Shown here piece after piece: positions 1 through 6,730 of a DNA stretch of 63,341 bases. The stretch's first letter is position 1; the number at the start of each line of letters is the position of its first letter. Under the pieces are notes generated by a model. That model was not told the DNA's origin, did not search any database, and saw only the letters and a program-made list of their open reading frames with translations. Source of the stretch: Thermoflavimicrobium daqui (GTDB taxonomy: Bacteria; Bacillota; Bacilli; Thermoactinomycetales; Thermoactinomycetaceae); contig NZ_KZ845677.1 of NCBI RefSeq assembly GCF_003313465.1, forward strand, positions 1 to 63,341. The letters are read 5' to 3'. The translations under genes were made by a program, and so were the position numbers.

Positions 1-1
1 T

Positions 2-247
2 AGTAAACGAAAAGAAACGATTGAAAGAGTTTTTGCAGATATGAAAGAAAAGCATGGTATGCGTTGGACAACGCTTCGTGGGAAGCGCCGAGTTCAAATG
101 CAGGCGATGCTACTTTTCGCTGCCATGAATTTAAAGAAACTCGCCAATTGGCGATGGAAAAACCATCGCCTTCGTCGATTTTTTTATCAATTAATTAGTA
201 AACCCCTTCTGAATTCGTTTTTCAGAAGGGGTTTATCTACAGTCTGA
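2..247 (+). pseudogene. IS1182-type transposase, C-terminal part (runs off window edge)
   Basis: The frame is open from the first bases of the window to a TGA at 245-247, so only the last ~81 residues are visible. It begins with SKRKETIERVF and continues with MRWTTLRG and AAMNLKKLANW, the conserved end of DDE transposases of the IS1182 family (transposase_11 / DUF772 type). The final ~20 residues are encoded across a strong inverted repeat (200-234). The 5' end lies outside the window, so I cannot say whether the element is intact. No terminal inverted repeat or target duplication could be confirmed. Confidence 0.75.
200..234. repeat. Inverted repeat at the transposase 3' end
   Basis: Two perfect 14-base arms (200-213 and 221-234) flank a 7-base loop inside the last codons of the transposase. 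It may be a terminator that protects the element or host genes, or part of the insertion-sequence end. No clear T-run follows it. Confidence 0.5.
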
Positions 248-279
248 AATAAAGAGACCAGCTAGCTGGTCTCTTTATT
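248..279. terminator. Bidirectional terminator (perfect 32-base palindrome)
   Basis: Arms 248-263 and 264-279 are perfectly complementary with no spacer and have T-rich flanks on both strands. It lies between the rightward transposase stub and the leftward small gene ending at 290, so it probably terminates both. Confidence 0.7.
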
Positions 280-289
280 CCTAATGATA

Positions 290-454
290 TTAATCGTTTT
301 TTTCTAATAATCTTTTTAATTTTTTCTTTACAGCTAGACGCTCATGATCAAATAAACCATTTTTCATTTGATCCATGAGCTGCTTTTTAGATATTTCGCC
401 CATCCGATATAGGCGATTTAGCTCATGTCTTACTTTCTTGGGAACCCAATCCAT
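290..454 (-). CDS. Small SHOCT-like protein, first cassette (54 aa)
   Basis: A 54-residue frame starts at ATG 454, overlaps the 3' end of the GAF gene by 32 bases, and stops at TAA 290-292. The protein is basic and reads MDWVPKKVRHELNRLY..., with core motifs ELNRLYRMGEISKKQLM and NGLFDHERLA. A second copy at 6557-6730 has the same core, which argues strongly that this is a real gene although it is too short for most ORF calls. The helix-turn-helix-like pattern (x-L-x-x-L-Y-x-x-G-x-I-[ST]-x-x-x-[LF]) resembles SHOCT/short C-terminal oligomerisation domains; that assignment is inference. It is translationally coupled to the upstream membrane-GAF gene, so the products probably work together. Confidence 0.7.
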   Translation of the reverse strand: MDWVPKKVRHELNRLYRMGEISKKQLMDQMKNGLFDHERLAVKKKLKRLLEKND

Positions 455-1361
455 TGGCGGAAACCCCCTTTCTAACTAAATCAAAATAAATCAATGGGTA
501 GAGTAGTTTGGAAAACAACACAACGCGCTCCCTCTCTATTTTTTCATATGCATTTACTGGCTCTCCTGTCAAAGATAAAACACCAATACAGGTCGAAAAA
601 TCTTGTCCGGCACTTAATGGTACACATAATAAGCTCCTAAATTTCTTTTTAGCTTGACGATTTCGGTCAAATTCAATTCCTGCCTCTTCTACATCTGGAA
701 TATAATAAACCTCATTATTTCGCCAAGCATGCCCTACAGCACTTCCGAAAATCTCCGGCTCATATTCCTTAATTCGATGAGAATAACCACTAGAGTGGGC
801 ATAATGCATAAGTACACCCTCTTTAGTAAAATGAGGGATATGAATGACAATTCGTGGACTTTTCTCGCGATATCCTCGAATTGTATTGATCAAATAATCA
901 AGTAAATTGTCATAAATGTCGTCTTTATTTTTTACAAAATCTTCTTCGTTTACGATCGCTGTAGCTACCTCTTCCGCTGTATACACAATTTGTGACATCG
1001 TATAGGTTTCATCTTCATATCTTTCATCCAGTTCCATATATAATTGTTTGACTTCTTTTACTTCTTTGGTTAACTTTTGAATCATTCGGTCTTTTTTATT
1101 AATCTGCTTTATTAACAGTTCATTTTCTTGAATTAACTTTGTAACTTGATTCTCTAGTTCGTCTCTTTGGGGGGAATCCGTTTCATTAATCTCTTCTGCT
1201 CGTTGACCTAACCAATTAATTTCTCCACGCCATAGTCGAATAAGATAAATAATAAATACAAGAACCAATCCAATAGCAATAAAATAGCTTAAAAAGTCAT
1301 AAAACCATCCTCCGCTCGACTCTAAACGTTCGAAGAAACGAATGATTTCTGATATATCCAC
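423..1361 (-). CDS. Membrane-anchored coiled-coil GAF-domain protein, first cassette
   Basis: 312 aa. A short N-terminal segment is followed by one membrane helix (about residues 24-45, FIAIGLVLVFIIYLIRLW), a long Glu/Lys-rich coiled coil (about 60-118) and a C-terminal GAF-like domain (about 120-300) with motifs MHYAHSSGYSHRI, GSAVGHAWR, RSLLCVPL and IGVLSLTGEP. A close paralogue lies at 6717-7640, with a nearly superimposable GAF domain. GAF domains bind small ligands or act as sensor/dimerisation modules; no catalytic output domain is present, so the signal presumably passes through the coiled coil or the overlapping small protein. It is transcribed away from the DUF1657 gene at 1614; the intergenic region carries TACAGTA/TACTGTA palindromes. 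I do not recognise an experimentally characterised homologue. Confidence 0.8.
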   Translation of the reverse strand: MDISEIIRFFERLESSGGWFYDFLSYFIAIGLVLVFIIYLIRLWRGEINWLGQRAEEINETDSPQRDELENQVTKLIQENELLIKQINKKDRMIQKLTKEVKEVKQLYMELDERYEDETYTMSQIVYTAEEVATAIVNEEDFVKNKDDIYDNLLDYLINTIRGYREKSPRIVIHIPHFTKEGVLMHYAHSSGYSHRIKEYEPEIFGSAVGHAWRNNEVYYIPDVEEAGIEFDRNRQAKKKFRSLLCVPLSAGQDFSTCIGVLSLTGEPVNAYEKIERERVVLFSKLLYPLIYFDLVRKGVSANGLGSQESKT

Positions 1362-1485
1362 CTATTTACCCCTTTCCCTCTAACTAGGCAGATTATTCTA
1401 AAAATGAGGTAATTATATATTCTGCTTATTGTATGAGTAAATCCTGCTTTTTGTTTCATTTAATTAAAAAATGTCATAATTGTTT

Positions 1486-1516
1486 TACAGTACTACTGTA
1501 ATTATTCTTACAGTAC
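1486..1516. promoter_or_regulatory. TACAGTA/TACTGTA palindromic operator candidate
   Basis: TACAGTA-C-TACTGTA (1486-1500) is a perfect 7-1-7 palindrome. Another TACAGTA half-site at 1509-1515 forms a second inverted pair with the TACTGTA at 1494-1500. The cluster sits between the divergent GAF gene (423-1361) and the DUF1657 gene (1614-1817), where a regulator could control both. The factor is unknown. Confidence 0.4.
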
Positions 1517-1613
1517 ATTTAACCAATTATACATTTTATTCCACACATATTTTTATCTAATCTCTACAAAAATAAAGGATGTAAAACATAAGTAAAGGAG
1601 TGATTTTTGACCC

Positions 1614-1817
1614 ATGACCGTAGGTACAAAAATTCAACAAACTATTGCAAGTGCCGAAGGAGTCGTAGCAAACTTAAAGTCATTCGCGTTAGATACAAAT
1701 AACCAACAGGCAAAACAAATGTATAATTCTCTTGCACAACAAATGGACACAGTAGTTCAGCAATTAAAGTCTAGAGAACAACAAGTAATCAGTGAAGAAC
1801 CTCAATACAAATCATAA
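1614..1817 (+). CDS. DUF1657 family protein
   Basis: 67 aa, start ATG preceded by AAAGGAG about 13 bases upstream. The protein is helical and Gln-rich: an N-terminal IQQTIASAEGVVANLKSFAL, then QAKQMYNSLAQQMD, and the family-typical C-terminal E-E-P-Q-Y-K tail shared with the gene at 6128-6334. DUF1657 genes are known companions of spoVA2-type operons in spore formers; a forespore or spore role is inferred from that context. It stands divergently from the rest of the island, has its own terminator (1825-1857), and may be expressed independently as a monocistron. Confidence 0.85.
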   Translation: MTVGTKIQQTIASAEGVVANLKSFALDTNNQQAKQMYNSLAQQMDTVVQQLKSREQQVISEEPQYKS

Positions 1818-1824
1818 TCAAACG

Positions 1825-1860
1825 AAAGCACTCTATCGAATTATGTTAGAGTGCTTTTTA
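1825..1860 (+). terminator. Rho-independent terminator of the DUF1657 gene
   Basis: Arms 1825-1835 and 1847-1857 (AAAGCACTCTA / TAGAGTGCTTT) with an 11-base loop and a T-rich tail, directly after the stop codon at 1817. Confidence 0.85.
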
Positions 1861-1865
1861 TTTAT

Positions 1866-1980
1866 AGCATGTTGCATCATTTGATAGGAAATCCAGATCA
1901 TATTTGGAGGAAGTCGCGAACCGTTTTTGTGTAGGATCGACTGTTGCACCCAATCTTTAGCAGGAGGGAGTGGGGAGGCC
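1866..1980. repeat. Dispersed repeat, copy 1
   Basis: About 110 bases beginning AGCATGTTGCATCATT are repeated imperfectly at 31001-31112, with shared blocks AATCCAGATCATA and CGTTTTTGTGTAGGATCGACT. By eye the copies match at roughly three quarters of positions. Both lie in non-coding gaps. Neither strand contains a recognisable gene; it could be an insertion-sequence end, a MITE-like element or a structured RNA remnant. Confidence 0.65.
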
Positions 1981-2101
1981 AACCTCTATTTTCTTTAGGG
2001 AAGCTATATATAATTTGTGTTATCATAAAAGTATAGAATAAATGTAGGAATCTCCCTATTTATATGACTATAAAGAATAACTTATTACAAGGAGGGATTT
2101 A

Positions 2102-3112
2102 GTGAAAGCAGTATTTTTAAGAGAAATTGGTGGACCACAAAAGTTAAGTTACGAAGAGATTGATAAACCAGTCCCTCAATCCGATGAAGTGTTGGTTCGT
2201 ATGAAATATGCTGCCTTAAATCGACGTGATTTATGGATTACATATGGATTATACCCAGGGATGACACTTCCAACAATACTTGGGTCAGATGGAGCTGGGG
2301 AAGTTATAGACATTGGTAAAGAAGTAACGAACGTGAATATAGGTGACTTGGTTATTATAAATCCTGCGCTTCATTGGGGAGCCAATCCTCATTATTATAG
2401 TTCAAACTTCTCTATCCTCGGTATGCCAAAAGCCGGAACCTTTGCAGATTACACACTAGTACCTTCTGAGCAAATTTTCCTGAAACCAGAACATCTATCT
2501 TTGGAAACAGCAGCTGCAATGCCGTTAGGTGGAGTGACAGCATATCGAGCATTATTTACACGCGGACATCTACAACCATCCGATACAGTATTCATTCCGG
2601 GAATCGGTAGTGGAGTCGCTCTATTCGCCTTACAAATGGCGCTTGCCCATGGAGCAAAAGTATTTGTCAGCTCAAGTAACGATCAAAAGCTAGCGCTTGC
2701 CAAGAAGTTAGGAGCTAGTGGAGGAGTGAACTATCGTTCAGAAGATTGGGTTAAACAGCTTAAACAATTGATGGGTGGAGCTGACTTAATCATTGATTGT
2801 GTTGGTGGTTCCCAATTTAACCATCTTCTTCATATTGCTAAACCCGGTGGAAGAATCGTAAACTTTGGTACAACGGGGGGCCCTGTTCCTGAACTTCAAT
2901 TACCTAAATTATTTTTTAAACATATTGATATTCGGGGGACTACCATGGGTAGCCCACAAGACTTTCAAAATATGCTTCAATTTATCTCTCAACATCAAAT
3001 TCACCCTGTGATTGATCGTTCCTATCCAATTACTGAAATCAAAGAGGCACTAACTTATATGGAAAAAGGGGGGAATTTTGGTAAGATCACTATAAAAATT
3101 ACAAATGATTGA
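2102..3112 (+). CDS. Zinc-type alcohol dehydrogenase-like / quinone oxidoreductase-like protein (MDR family)
   Basis: 336 aa from a GTG start with AAGGAGGG just upstream. Medium-chain dehydrogenase/reductase architecture: N-terminal GroES-like domain (about 1-125) with R-R-D-L-W and GSDGAGEVIDIG, then a Rossmann domain with GIGSGVALFALQMA around residue 165 and a terminal substrate-domain segment. The four-cysteine structural zinc site of classical ADHs is absent, as in many NADPH-dependent quinone/enone reductases (compare B. subtilis YogA). The substrate cannot be predicted. It is a single gene between the dispersed repeat and the spoVA operon and shows no functional link to either. Confidence 0.85.
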   Translation: MKAVFLREIGGPQKLSYEEIDKPVPQSDEVLVRMKYAALNRRDLWITYGLYPGMTLPTILGSDGAGEVIDIGKEVTNVNIGDLVIINPALHWGANPHYYSSNFSILGMPKAGTFADYTLVPSEQIFLKPEHLSLETAAAMPLGGVTAYRALFTRGHLQPSDTVFIPGIGSGVALFALQMALAHGAKVFVSSSNDQKLALAKKLGASGGVNYRSEDWVKQLKQLMGGADLIIDCVGGSQFNHLLHIAKPGGRIVNFGTTGGPVPELQLPKLFFKHIDIRGTTMGSPQDFQNMLQFISQHQIHPVIDRSYPITEIKEALTYMEKGGNFGKITIKITND

Positions 3113-3351
3113 TTTACTATGCTTTTTTACTAAGATTTAATTCTTTTCCACCTGCAACAAATATACTGTAAATTTGGGTCATATTTCATACCTAAACCAT
3201 TCATGATTGAATGATTCAAATTCAAAAAGAAGCTTCAGATCAATCATACGCAGATGTATCGAAATCTAATAACGTTGCATATTTAATGTCTTGGCTTGAT
3301 GAGATCATATATAAAGATCTTTTCTTTATCATCCCCTTTAAATTCTGACGA

Positions 3352-3381
3352 AGCAGAGAAGTTTATAAATCCTTCTCTGCT
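3352..3381. terminator. Hairpin just beyond spoVAE
   Basis: Ten-base arms AGCAGAGAAG (3352-3361) and CTTCTCTGCT (3372-3381) abut the spoVAE stop codon. There is no strong T-run, so it may act as a weak terminator or an mRNA 3'-end stabiliser for the leftward operon. Confidence 0.5.
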
Positions 3382-3382
3382 A

Positions 3383-3733
3383 TTATCCTTTTGATTTAAA
3401 AATAAGAGAGGCAAGAAAACTAAATACAATCGCCGCTGAAATACCTGCGCTGGTTACTTCAAAAATTCCAGTGATTACTCCAACTAGCCCTGCCTTTTCA
3501 GCTTCGACCATAGCCCCATGAACCAATGAATTCCCAAAACTGGTTATTGGAACAGTTGCCCCTGCGCCAGCGAACTTAATCAAAGGTTCATAAAGTCCGA
3601 ATCCGTCTAAAATAGCGCCGATTACAACCAGCGTACTGGTGGTATGAGCAGGTGTTAACTTAAATACATCCATCATAATTTGTCCAATAACACAAATAAG
3701 TCCACCCACAATAAAAGCCCATAAAAATATCAT
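3383..3733 (-). CDS. spoVAE: Stage V sporulation protein AE (SpoVAE/SpoVAEb)
   Basis: 116 aa integral membrane protein with three to four hydrophobic segments (starts [20 protein letters not shown]) and the family motif [15 protein letters not shown]. SpoVA proteins form the forespore/spore inner-membrane channel that takes up Ca-dipicolinic acid during sporulation and releases it in germination. Last gene of the DUF1657-DUF421-spoVAC-spoVAD-spoVAE operon; its start overlaps the spoVAD stop by four bases (3730-3733), indicating coupled translation. The length fits the short SpoVAEb type of accessory spoVA2 operons. Confidence 0.93.
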   Translation of the reverse strand: MIFLWAFIVGGLICVIGQIMMDVFKLTPAHTTSTLVVIGAILDGFGLYEPLIKFAGAGATVPITSFGNSLVHGAMVEAEKAGLVGVITGIFEVTSAGISAAIVFSFLASLIFKSKG

Positions 3734-4746
3734 ACTTCTCCCTCCTCTTCATGCTCAATAGCTACTGCATGTGCAATACAAGGGATACTTTCGTTTTGTT
3801 GATAGCTAATCGGTGAAAGTAATGCGCCTGTAGCGACAATGAGTACTTTCCTTAGTTCTCCTTTTCTCATCCGACTTAAAATATGTCCATATGTCACACA
3901 GGCAGAGCAACCTGCACCACTTCCTCCAGAAAGTACAGGCTGATCTTCTCGATAAATCATTAGCCCACAGTCACTAAATAGTCCTTTAGGGAACTTTAAT
4001 CCTTGTTTGTCTAATATATCAGAAACGGTTTTAAACCCTACTCTCCCTAAATCACCGGTAACTACGAGATCATAATATGTCGGTGATAGTTGTAAGTCGC
4101 GAAAATGGGTTTGGATGGTATCAATAGCTGCTGGAGCCATCGCTGCTCCCATATTAAATGGATCTGAAACCCCCATATCCACTACTCGACCTATCGTTGC
4201 AGCTCGAACCTTGATACCACTTCCTTTAGCTGCTACTACTGCAGCTCCTGCTCCTGTTACTGTCCACTGAGCAGTTGGCGGTTTTTGTGATCCGTATTCT
4301 GTAGGATAACGATATTGTTTTTCTGCAGCTGCATTATGACTAGAAGTTGCAGCCAGTACATGACTGGCATATCCTCCATCGACAAGAAGTGATCCTAAGG
4401 CAAGTCCCTCCATCGAGGTAGAGCAAGCACCAAAAATACCTAAATAGGGAACACCTAGTGTTCGTGCTGTAAAGCTACTCGAAATGACCTGATTCATTAA
4501 ATCTCCTGATAAAAAAAACTGAATATCTTCTTTTTGTAAATTCGCTTTGTGTATTGCGTATTCACTTGCTTCTTCTAACATCTTCTTTTCAGCTTTTTCA
4601 AAGCTCTCTTGTCCGAGCCATAAATCTTGATGGAGCACATCAAAGTCGTCAGCCAGTGGACCTTGCGCCTCAAACGGGCCACCAACTGCTGCAGAAGCAA
4701 CAATAGTTGGCTTATTTTGAAAAACCCAAGTCCTTCCTTGAATCAC
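3730..4746 (-). CDS. spoVAD: Stage V sporulation protein AD (SpoVAD)
   Basis: 338 aa, GTG start directly abutting the spoVAC stop (4747-4749). The protein has a thiolase/ketoacyl-synthase-III fold with conserved segments [32 protein letters not shown] and [14 protein letters not shown]. SpoVAD is the soluble DPA-binding component on the outer face of the spore inner membrane and is not a known condensing enzyme. The neighbours SpoVAC and SpoVAE are its channel partners. Length and motifs are normal for the family. Confidence 0.95.
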   Translation of the reverse strand: MIQGRTWVFQNKPTIVASAAVGGPFEAQGPLADDFDVLHQDLWLGQESFEKAEKKMLEEASEYAIHKANLQKEDIQFFLSGDLMNQVISSSFTARTLGVPYLGIFGACSTSMEGLALGSLLVDGGYASHVLAATSSHNAAAEKQYRYPTEYGSQKPPTAQWTVTGAGAAVVAAKGSGIKVRAATIGRVVDMGVSDPFNMGAAMAPAAIDTIQTHFRDLQLSPTYYDLVVTGDLGRVGFKTVSDILDKQGLKFPKGLFSDCGLMIYREDQPVLSGGSGAGCSACVTYGHILSRMRKGELRKVLIVATGALLSPISYQQNESIPCIAHAVAIEHEEEGEV

Positions 4747-5229
4747 CTAAAATCCCCCTAAATATTTCGTTATGATCACTTTAATGATCCCAATGACAAA
4801 CGCAGAAAATACACCAAAGACAATCACAGAGCCAGCTAATTTAAACATATTGCCACCTACACCTAATACATATCCTTCAGATCGATGCTCGATTGCAGCG
4901 GAAGCCATCGCATTGGCAAAACCGGTAACAGGTATAATTGTTCCTGCTCCTGCTTTTTGAGCAATGTGATCATAAAAGCCGAGCCCTGTCATCATCGCTG
5001 AAATAAAAATCAAGGTTGCAACTGTAGGGTCCCCTGCGGACTTCTCGTTAAAATGAAAAAAATGAATATAAAAAGTTGAAATTCCCTGTCCAATTAAGCA
5101 GATAAATCCCCCTACCAAAAAAGCATAGATACAGTTTTTAATAATAGGTCGTTTTGGCTCTCTTTTTTCTGCAAAATCCTGATATTGTTGTTGGATAGGA
5201 GTAAGCTTTTTTTTCTTTTTATCTGACAT
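4747..5229 (-). CDS. spoVAC: Stage V sporulation protein AC (SpoVAC)
   Basis: 160 aa. A charged N-terminus (MSDKKKKKLTP...) is followed by four predicted membrane segments (about residues 28-48, 65-85, 95-115, 125-150). The family motif G-A-G-T-I-I-P-V-T-G-F-A-N occurs in the middle. SpoVAC is the membrane, mechanosensitive-type component of the Ca-DPA channel. It is followed immediately by spoVAD with no intergenic bases, and it lies 18 bases after the DUF421 gene. Confidence 0.95.
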   Translation of the reverse strand: MSDKKKKKLTPIQQQYQDFAEKREPKRPIIKNCIYAFLVGGFICLIGQGISTFYIHFFHFNEKSAGDPTVATLIFISAMMTGLGFYDHIAQKAGAGTIIPVTGFANAMASAAIEHRSEGYVLGVGGNMFKLAGSVIVFGVFSAFVIGIIKVIITKYLGGF

Positions 5230-5247
5230 AAAAATTCACCTTTGTCA

Positions 5248-6102
5248 TCATTTTAATAAGTGCTTAACATCATAAATCACTGATGATAATTCTCTGGCAC
5301 ACTGCTCATACATTTGTTTAGCACGCGGATGGTCTGTATCCAAGGAGTAAGCATCAAGGTCAGCTTTGGCTTGTTTTAATGTATTTAATAACAATTGTTT
5401 CGCTGTTGGCTTTGGAACTTGGATTGAATCATCAAATAGATCAATATACAATTCACCCATTGCATCAACTTGGGCAAGAAATATATTTTCGGGTGAAACA
5501 CCTATCTTTTCCAATTCAGTTCGCAGCCAGCCTCGATTTAACCCCATGGTTGTTAACGGCTCATCTATAATATTGCCATCTAAAATAACCGTTTGTGCAC
5601 CTGTTTCAACTGCGGTTTGAATTCCTAATAGTTTGGGTGTGATAGGCTGCCGGTTCGATTTTAATAAAGCGTTTATCTCCCCATTTGATTCCATCACTGC
5701 AAATTCCACATCTGCTAAGTTAAATATCTGTTTATGTCTTAATTGTTGTAATAAGTCTTCTGGACTAAAGCGCATCTTTTTAAGTTGATCTTCCATGATT
5801 TTTCCATGCTTAATTACAACTGCTTCACGACCATGAATTAAATCACGAACTCCTTTACTCTTCAAAGAAAGGTAACTAAGACCGATTCCGACAAGACTCC
5901 ATGTTAACAAGGCGATAACTCCAGAAAGTACATCCACTAATTTAATCGAAATCGCCGCTGCGATCATCCCGATGACAATCCCATAAATAAGATCAAAATA
6001 AGTCATTCTAGCGGCCATTTTTCTTCCTAACATTCGGGTCAGAAAAATGACTACAACAATAAAGCTAAGGGAACGAATAATAATCTCTAGCCAGCTTGGC
6101 AC
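5248..6102 (-). CDS. DUF421 (YetF-like) membrane protein with a C-terminal DUF1657-like extension
   Basis: 284 aa from a GTG start, SD GGAAGGAG close by. Three N-terminal membrane helices (about 1-80) are followed by the cytoplasmic DUF421 beta domain (MRFSPEDLLQQLRHKQIF...VEFAVMESNGEI). The C-terminal ~48 residues (about 237-284; TLKQAKADLDAYSLDTDHPRAKQMYEQCARELSSV spelled across that span) align by eye with free-standing DUF1657 proteins, so the gene appears to be a DUF421-DUF1657 fusion; usual YetF-like proteins are ~50 residues shorter. In spoVA2mob operons DUF421 and DUF1657 are separate genes. Operon member between DUF1657 and spoVAC; likely located in the spore inner membrane. Confidence 0.88.
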   Translation of the reverse strand: MPSWLEIIIRSLSFIVVVIFLTRMLGRKMAARMTYFDLIYGIVIGMIAAAISIKLVDVLSGVIALLTWSLVGIGLSYLSLKSKGVRDLIHGREAVVIKHGKIMEDQLKKMRFSPEDLLQQLRHKQIFNLADVEFAVMESNGEINALLKSNRQPITPKLLGIQTAVETGAQTVILDGNIIDEPLTTMGLNRGWLRTELEKIGVSPENIFLAQVDAMGELYIDLFDDSIQVPKPTAKQLLLNTLKQAKADLDAYSLDTDHPRAKQMYEQCARELSSVIYDVKHLLK

Positions 6103-6127
6103 ATTCTCCTTCCTTTCTTTTTGCTGA

Positions 6128-6334
6128 TTAAAATCCTTTGTACTGAGGTTCTTCCCATTCCATATTTTGAATTCTCTTTTGCAAACGATCTGTAATCAAT
6201 TGAAGCTTTTCAGCACTGCGCTGGAATGTTTTTTTTGCTGCTTCATCTTGTGCTATTAGGCTATAACGTTCTAAATTGGCTTGTGCTCCTTTTAAGCTCA
6301 CCAAAGTTTGCTTAACTCGTGAATAAGTAGTCAT
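6128..6334 (-). CDS. DUF1657 family protein, first gene of the spoVA operon
   Basis: 68 aa with AGGAGG a few bases before the ATG. Begins MTTYSRVKQTLVSLKGAQAN and ends W-E-E-P-Q-Y-K-G-F, the DUF1657 signature. It opens a leftward operon with DUF421, spoVAC, spoVAD and spoVAE. The co-occurrence is that of the spoVA2mob operon described in Bacillus, where these genes raise spore heat resistance. No clean sigma-G promoter could be assigned by eye in the ~170 bases upstream. Confidence 0.87.
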   Translation of the reverse strand: MTTYSRVKQTLVSLKGAQANLERYSLIAQDEAAKKTFQRSAEKLQLITDRLQKRIQNMEWEEPQYKGF

Positions 6335-6505
6335 ATAAACCTCCTCATCTCTAAAGTTTGAAATTCAAGCGTTTTTTATTCACATAAAGGTAAACTGATG
6401 TGAATTCTGACCGAGAAACATGTTTGATTTCACTCGTGTTCATTTTGCATTATAAATCCCTCTTCTCATTACCTAATTCTGGTTAATCGAAATAATTTTA
6501 ATAAA

Positions 6506-6558
6506 AGTACATAATAAAAAAAGCACGCTATTCTCCAGCGAGCTTTTTATTATGTACT
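6506..6558. terminator. Terminator of the second GAF cassette
   Basis: Long hairpin: outer arms AGTACATAATAAAAA and TTTTTATTATGTACT pair perfectly and continue inward with one mismatch around the loop ATTCTCC. Overlaps the stop codon of the small gene at 6557. It gives a T-run on either strand. Confidence 0.75.
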
Positions 6559-6730
6559 ATTTTAAACGACTTACAAATTGATTAAACTTCTCCTTGGTAG
6601 CTAGACGTTCGTGATCAAATAAACCATTTCTCATGCGATACATTAGTTGTTTTCTCGTAATCGTCCCTTCTCGATAAAGTTTATTAAGCTCTTTTCTCTC
6701 TTTTCTCGGTACCTTTTCAGGTTCGCCCAT
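6557..6730 (-). CDS. Small SHOCT-like protein, second cassette (57 aa)
   Basis: ATG at 6730, with GGGGAGG about ten bases upstream; the frame overlaps the end of the preceding GAF gene by 14 bases and stops at TAG 6557-6559. The protein (MGEPEKVPRKERKELNKLY...) shares the core L-Y-R-x-G-x-I-[ST]-[KR]-K-Q-L-M and N-G-L-F-D-H-E-R-L-A with the 54-residue protein at 290-454. Conservation of both sequence and gene overlap in two cassettes supports it as a genuine gene. SHOCT-like oligomerisation is inference; no enzymatic motif is present. Confidence 0.75.
   Translation of the reverse strand: MGEPEKVPRKERKELNKLYREGTITRKQLMYRMRNGLFDHERLATKEKFNQFVSRLK

Noticed and set aside
1494-1515. GlnR/TnrA site TGTNA-N7-TNACA near the DUF1657 gene
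   Set aside because: The spacing is six rather than seven bases (TGTAA-N6-TTACA), so it does not fit the consensus; treated as an unknown palindrome instead.
2102-3112. Classical zinc alcohol dehydrogenase
   Set aside because: The structural-zinc cysteines and typical catalytic Cys are missing; only the general MDR assignment is justified.
3211-3348. 45-codon rightward frame (starts M-I-Q-I-Q-K-E-A-S-D-Q)
   Set aside because: No ribosome binding site and no known small spore protein motif. Kept out because coding cannot be supported, although it might be a gene remnant.
6345-6382. Sigma-G promoter (TGAATA, 16 bases, CAAACTTTA) before the spoVA operon
   Set aside because: The predicted start would fall inside the ribosome binding site and the -10 match is poor.
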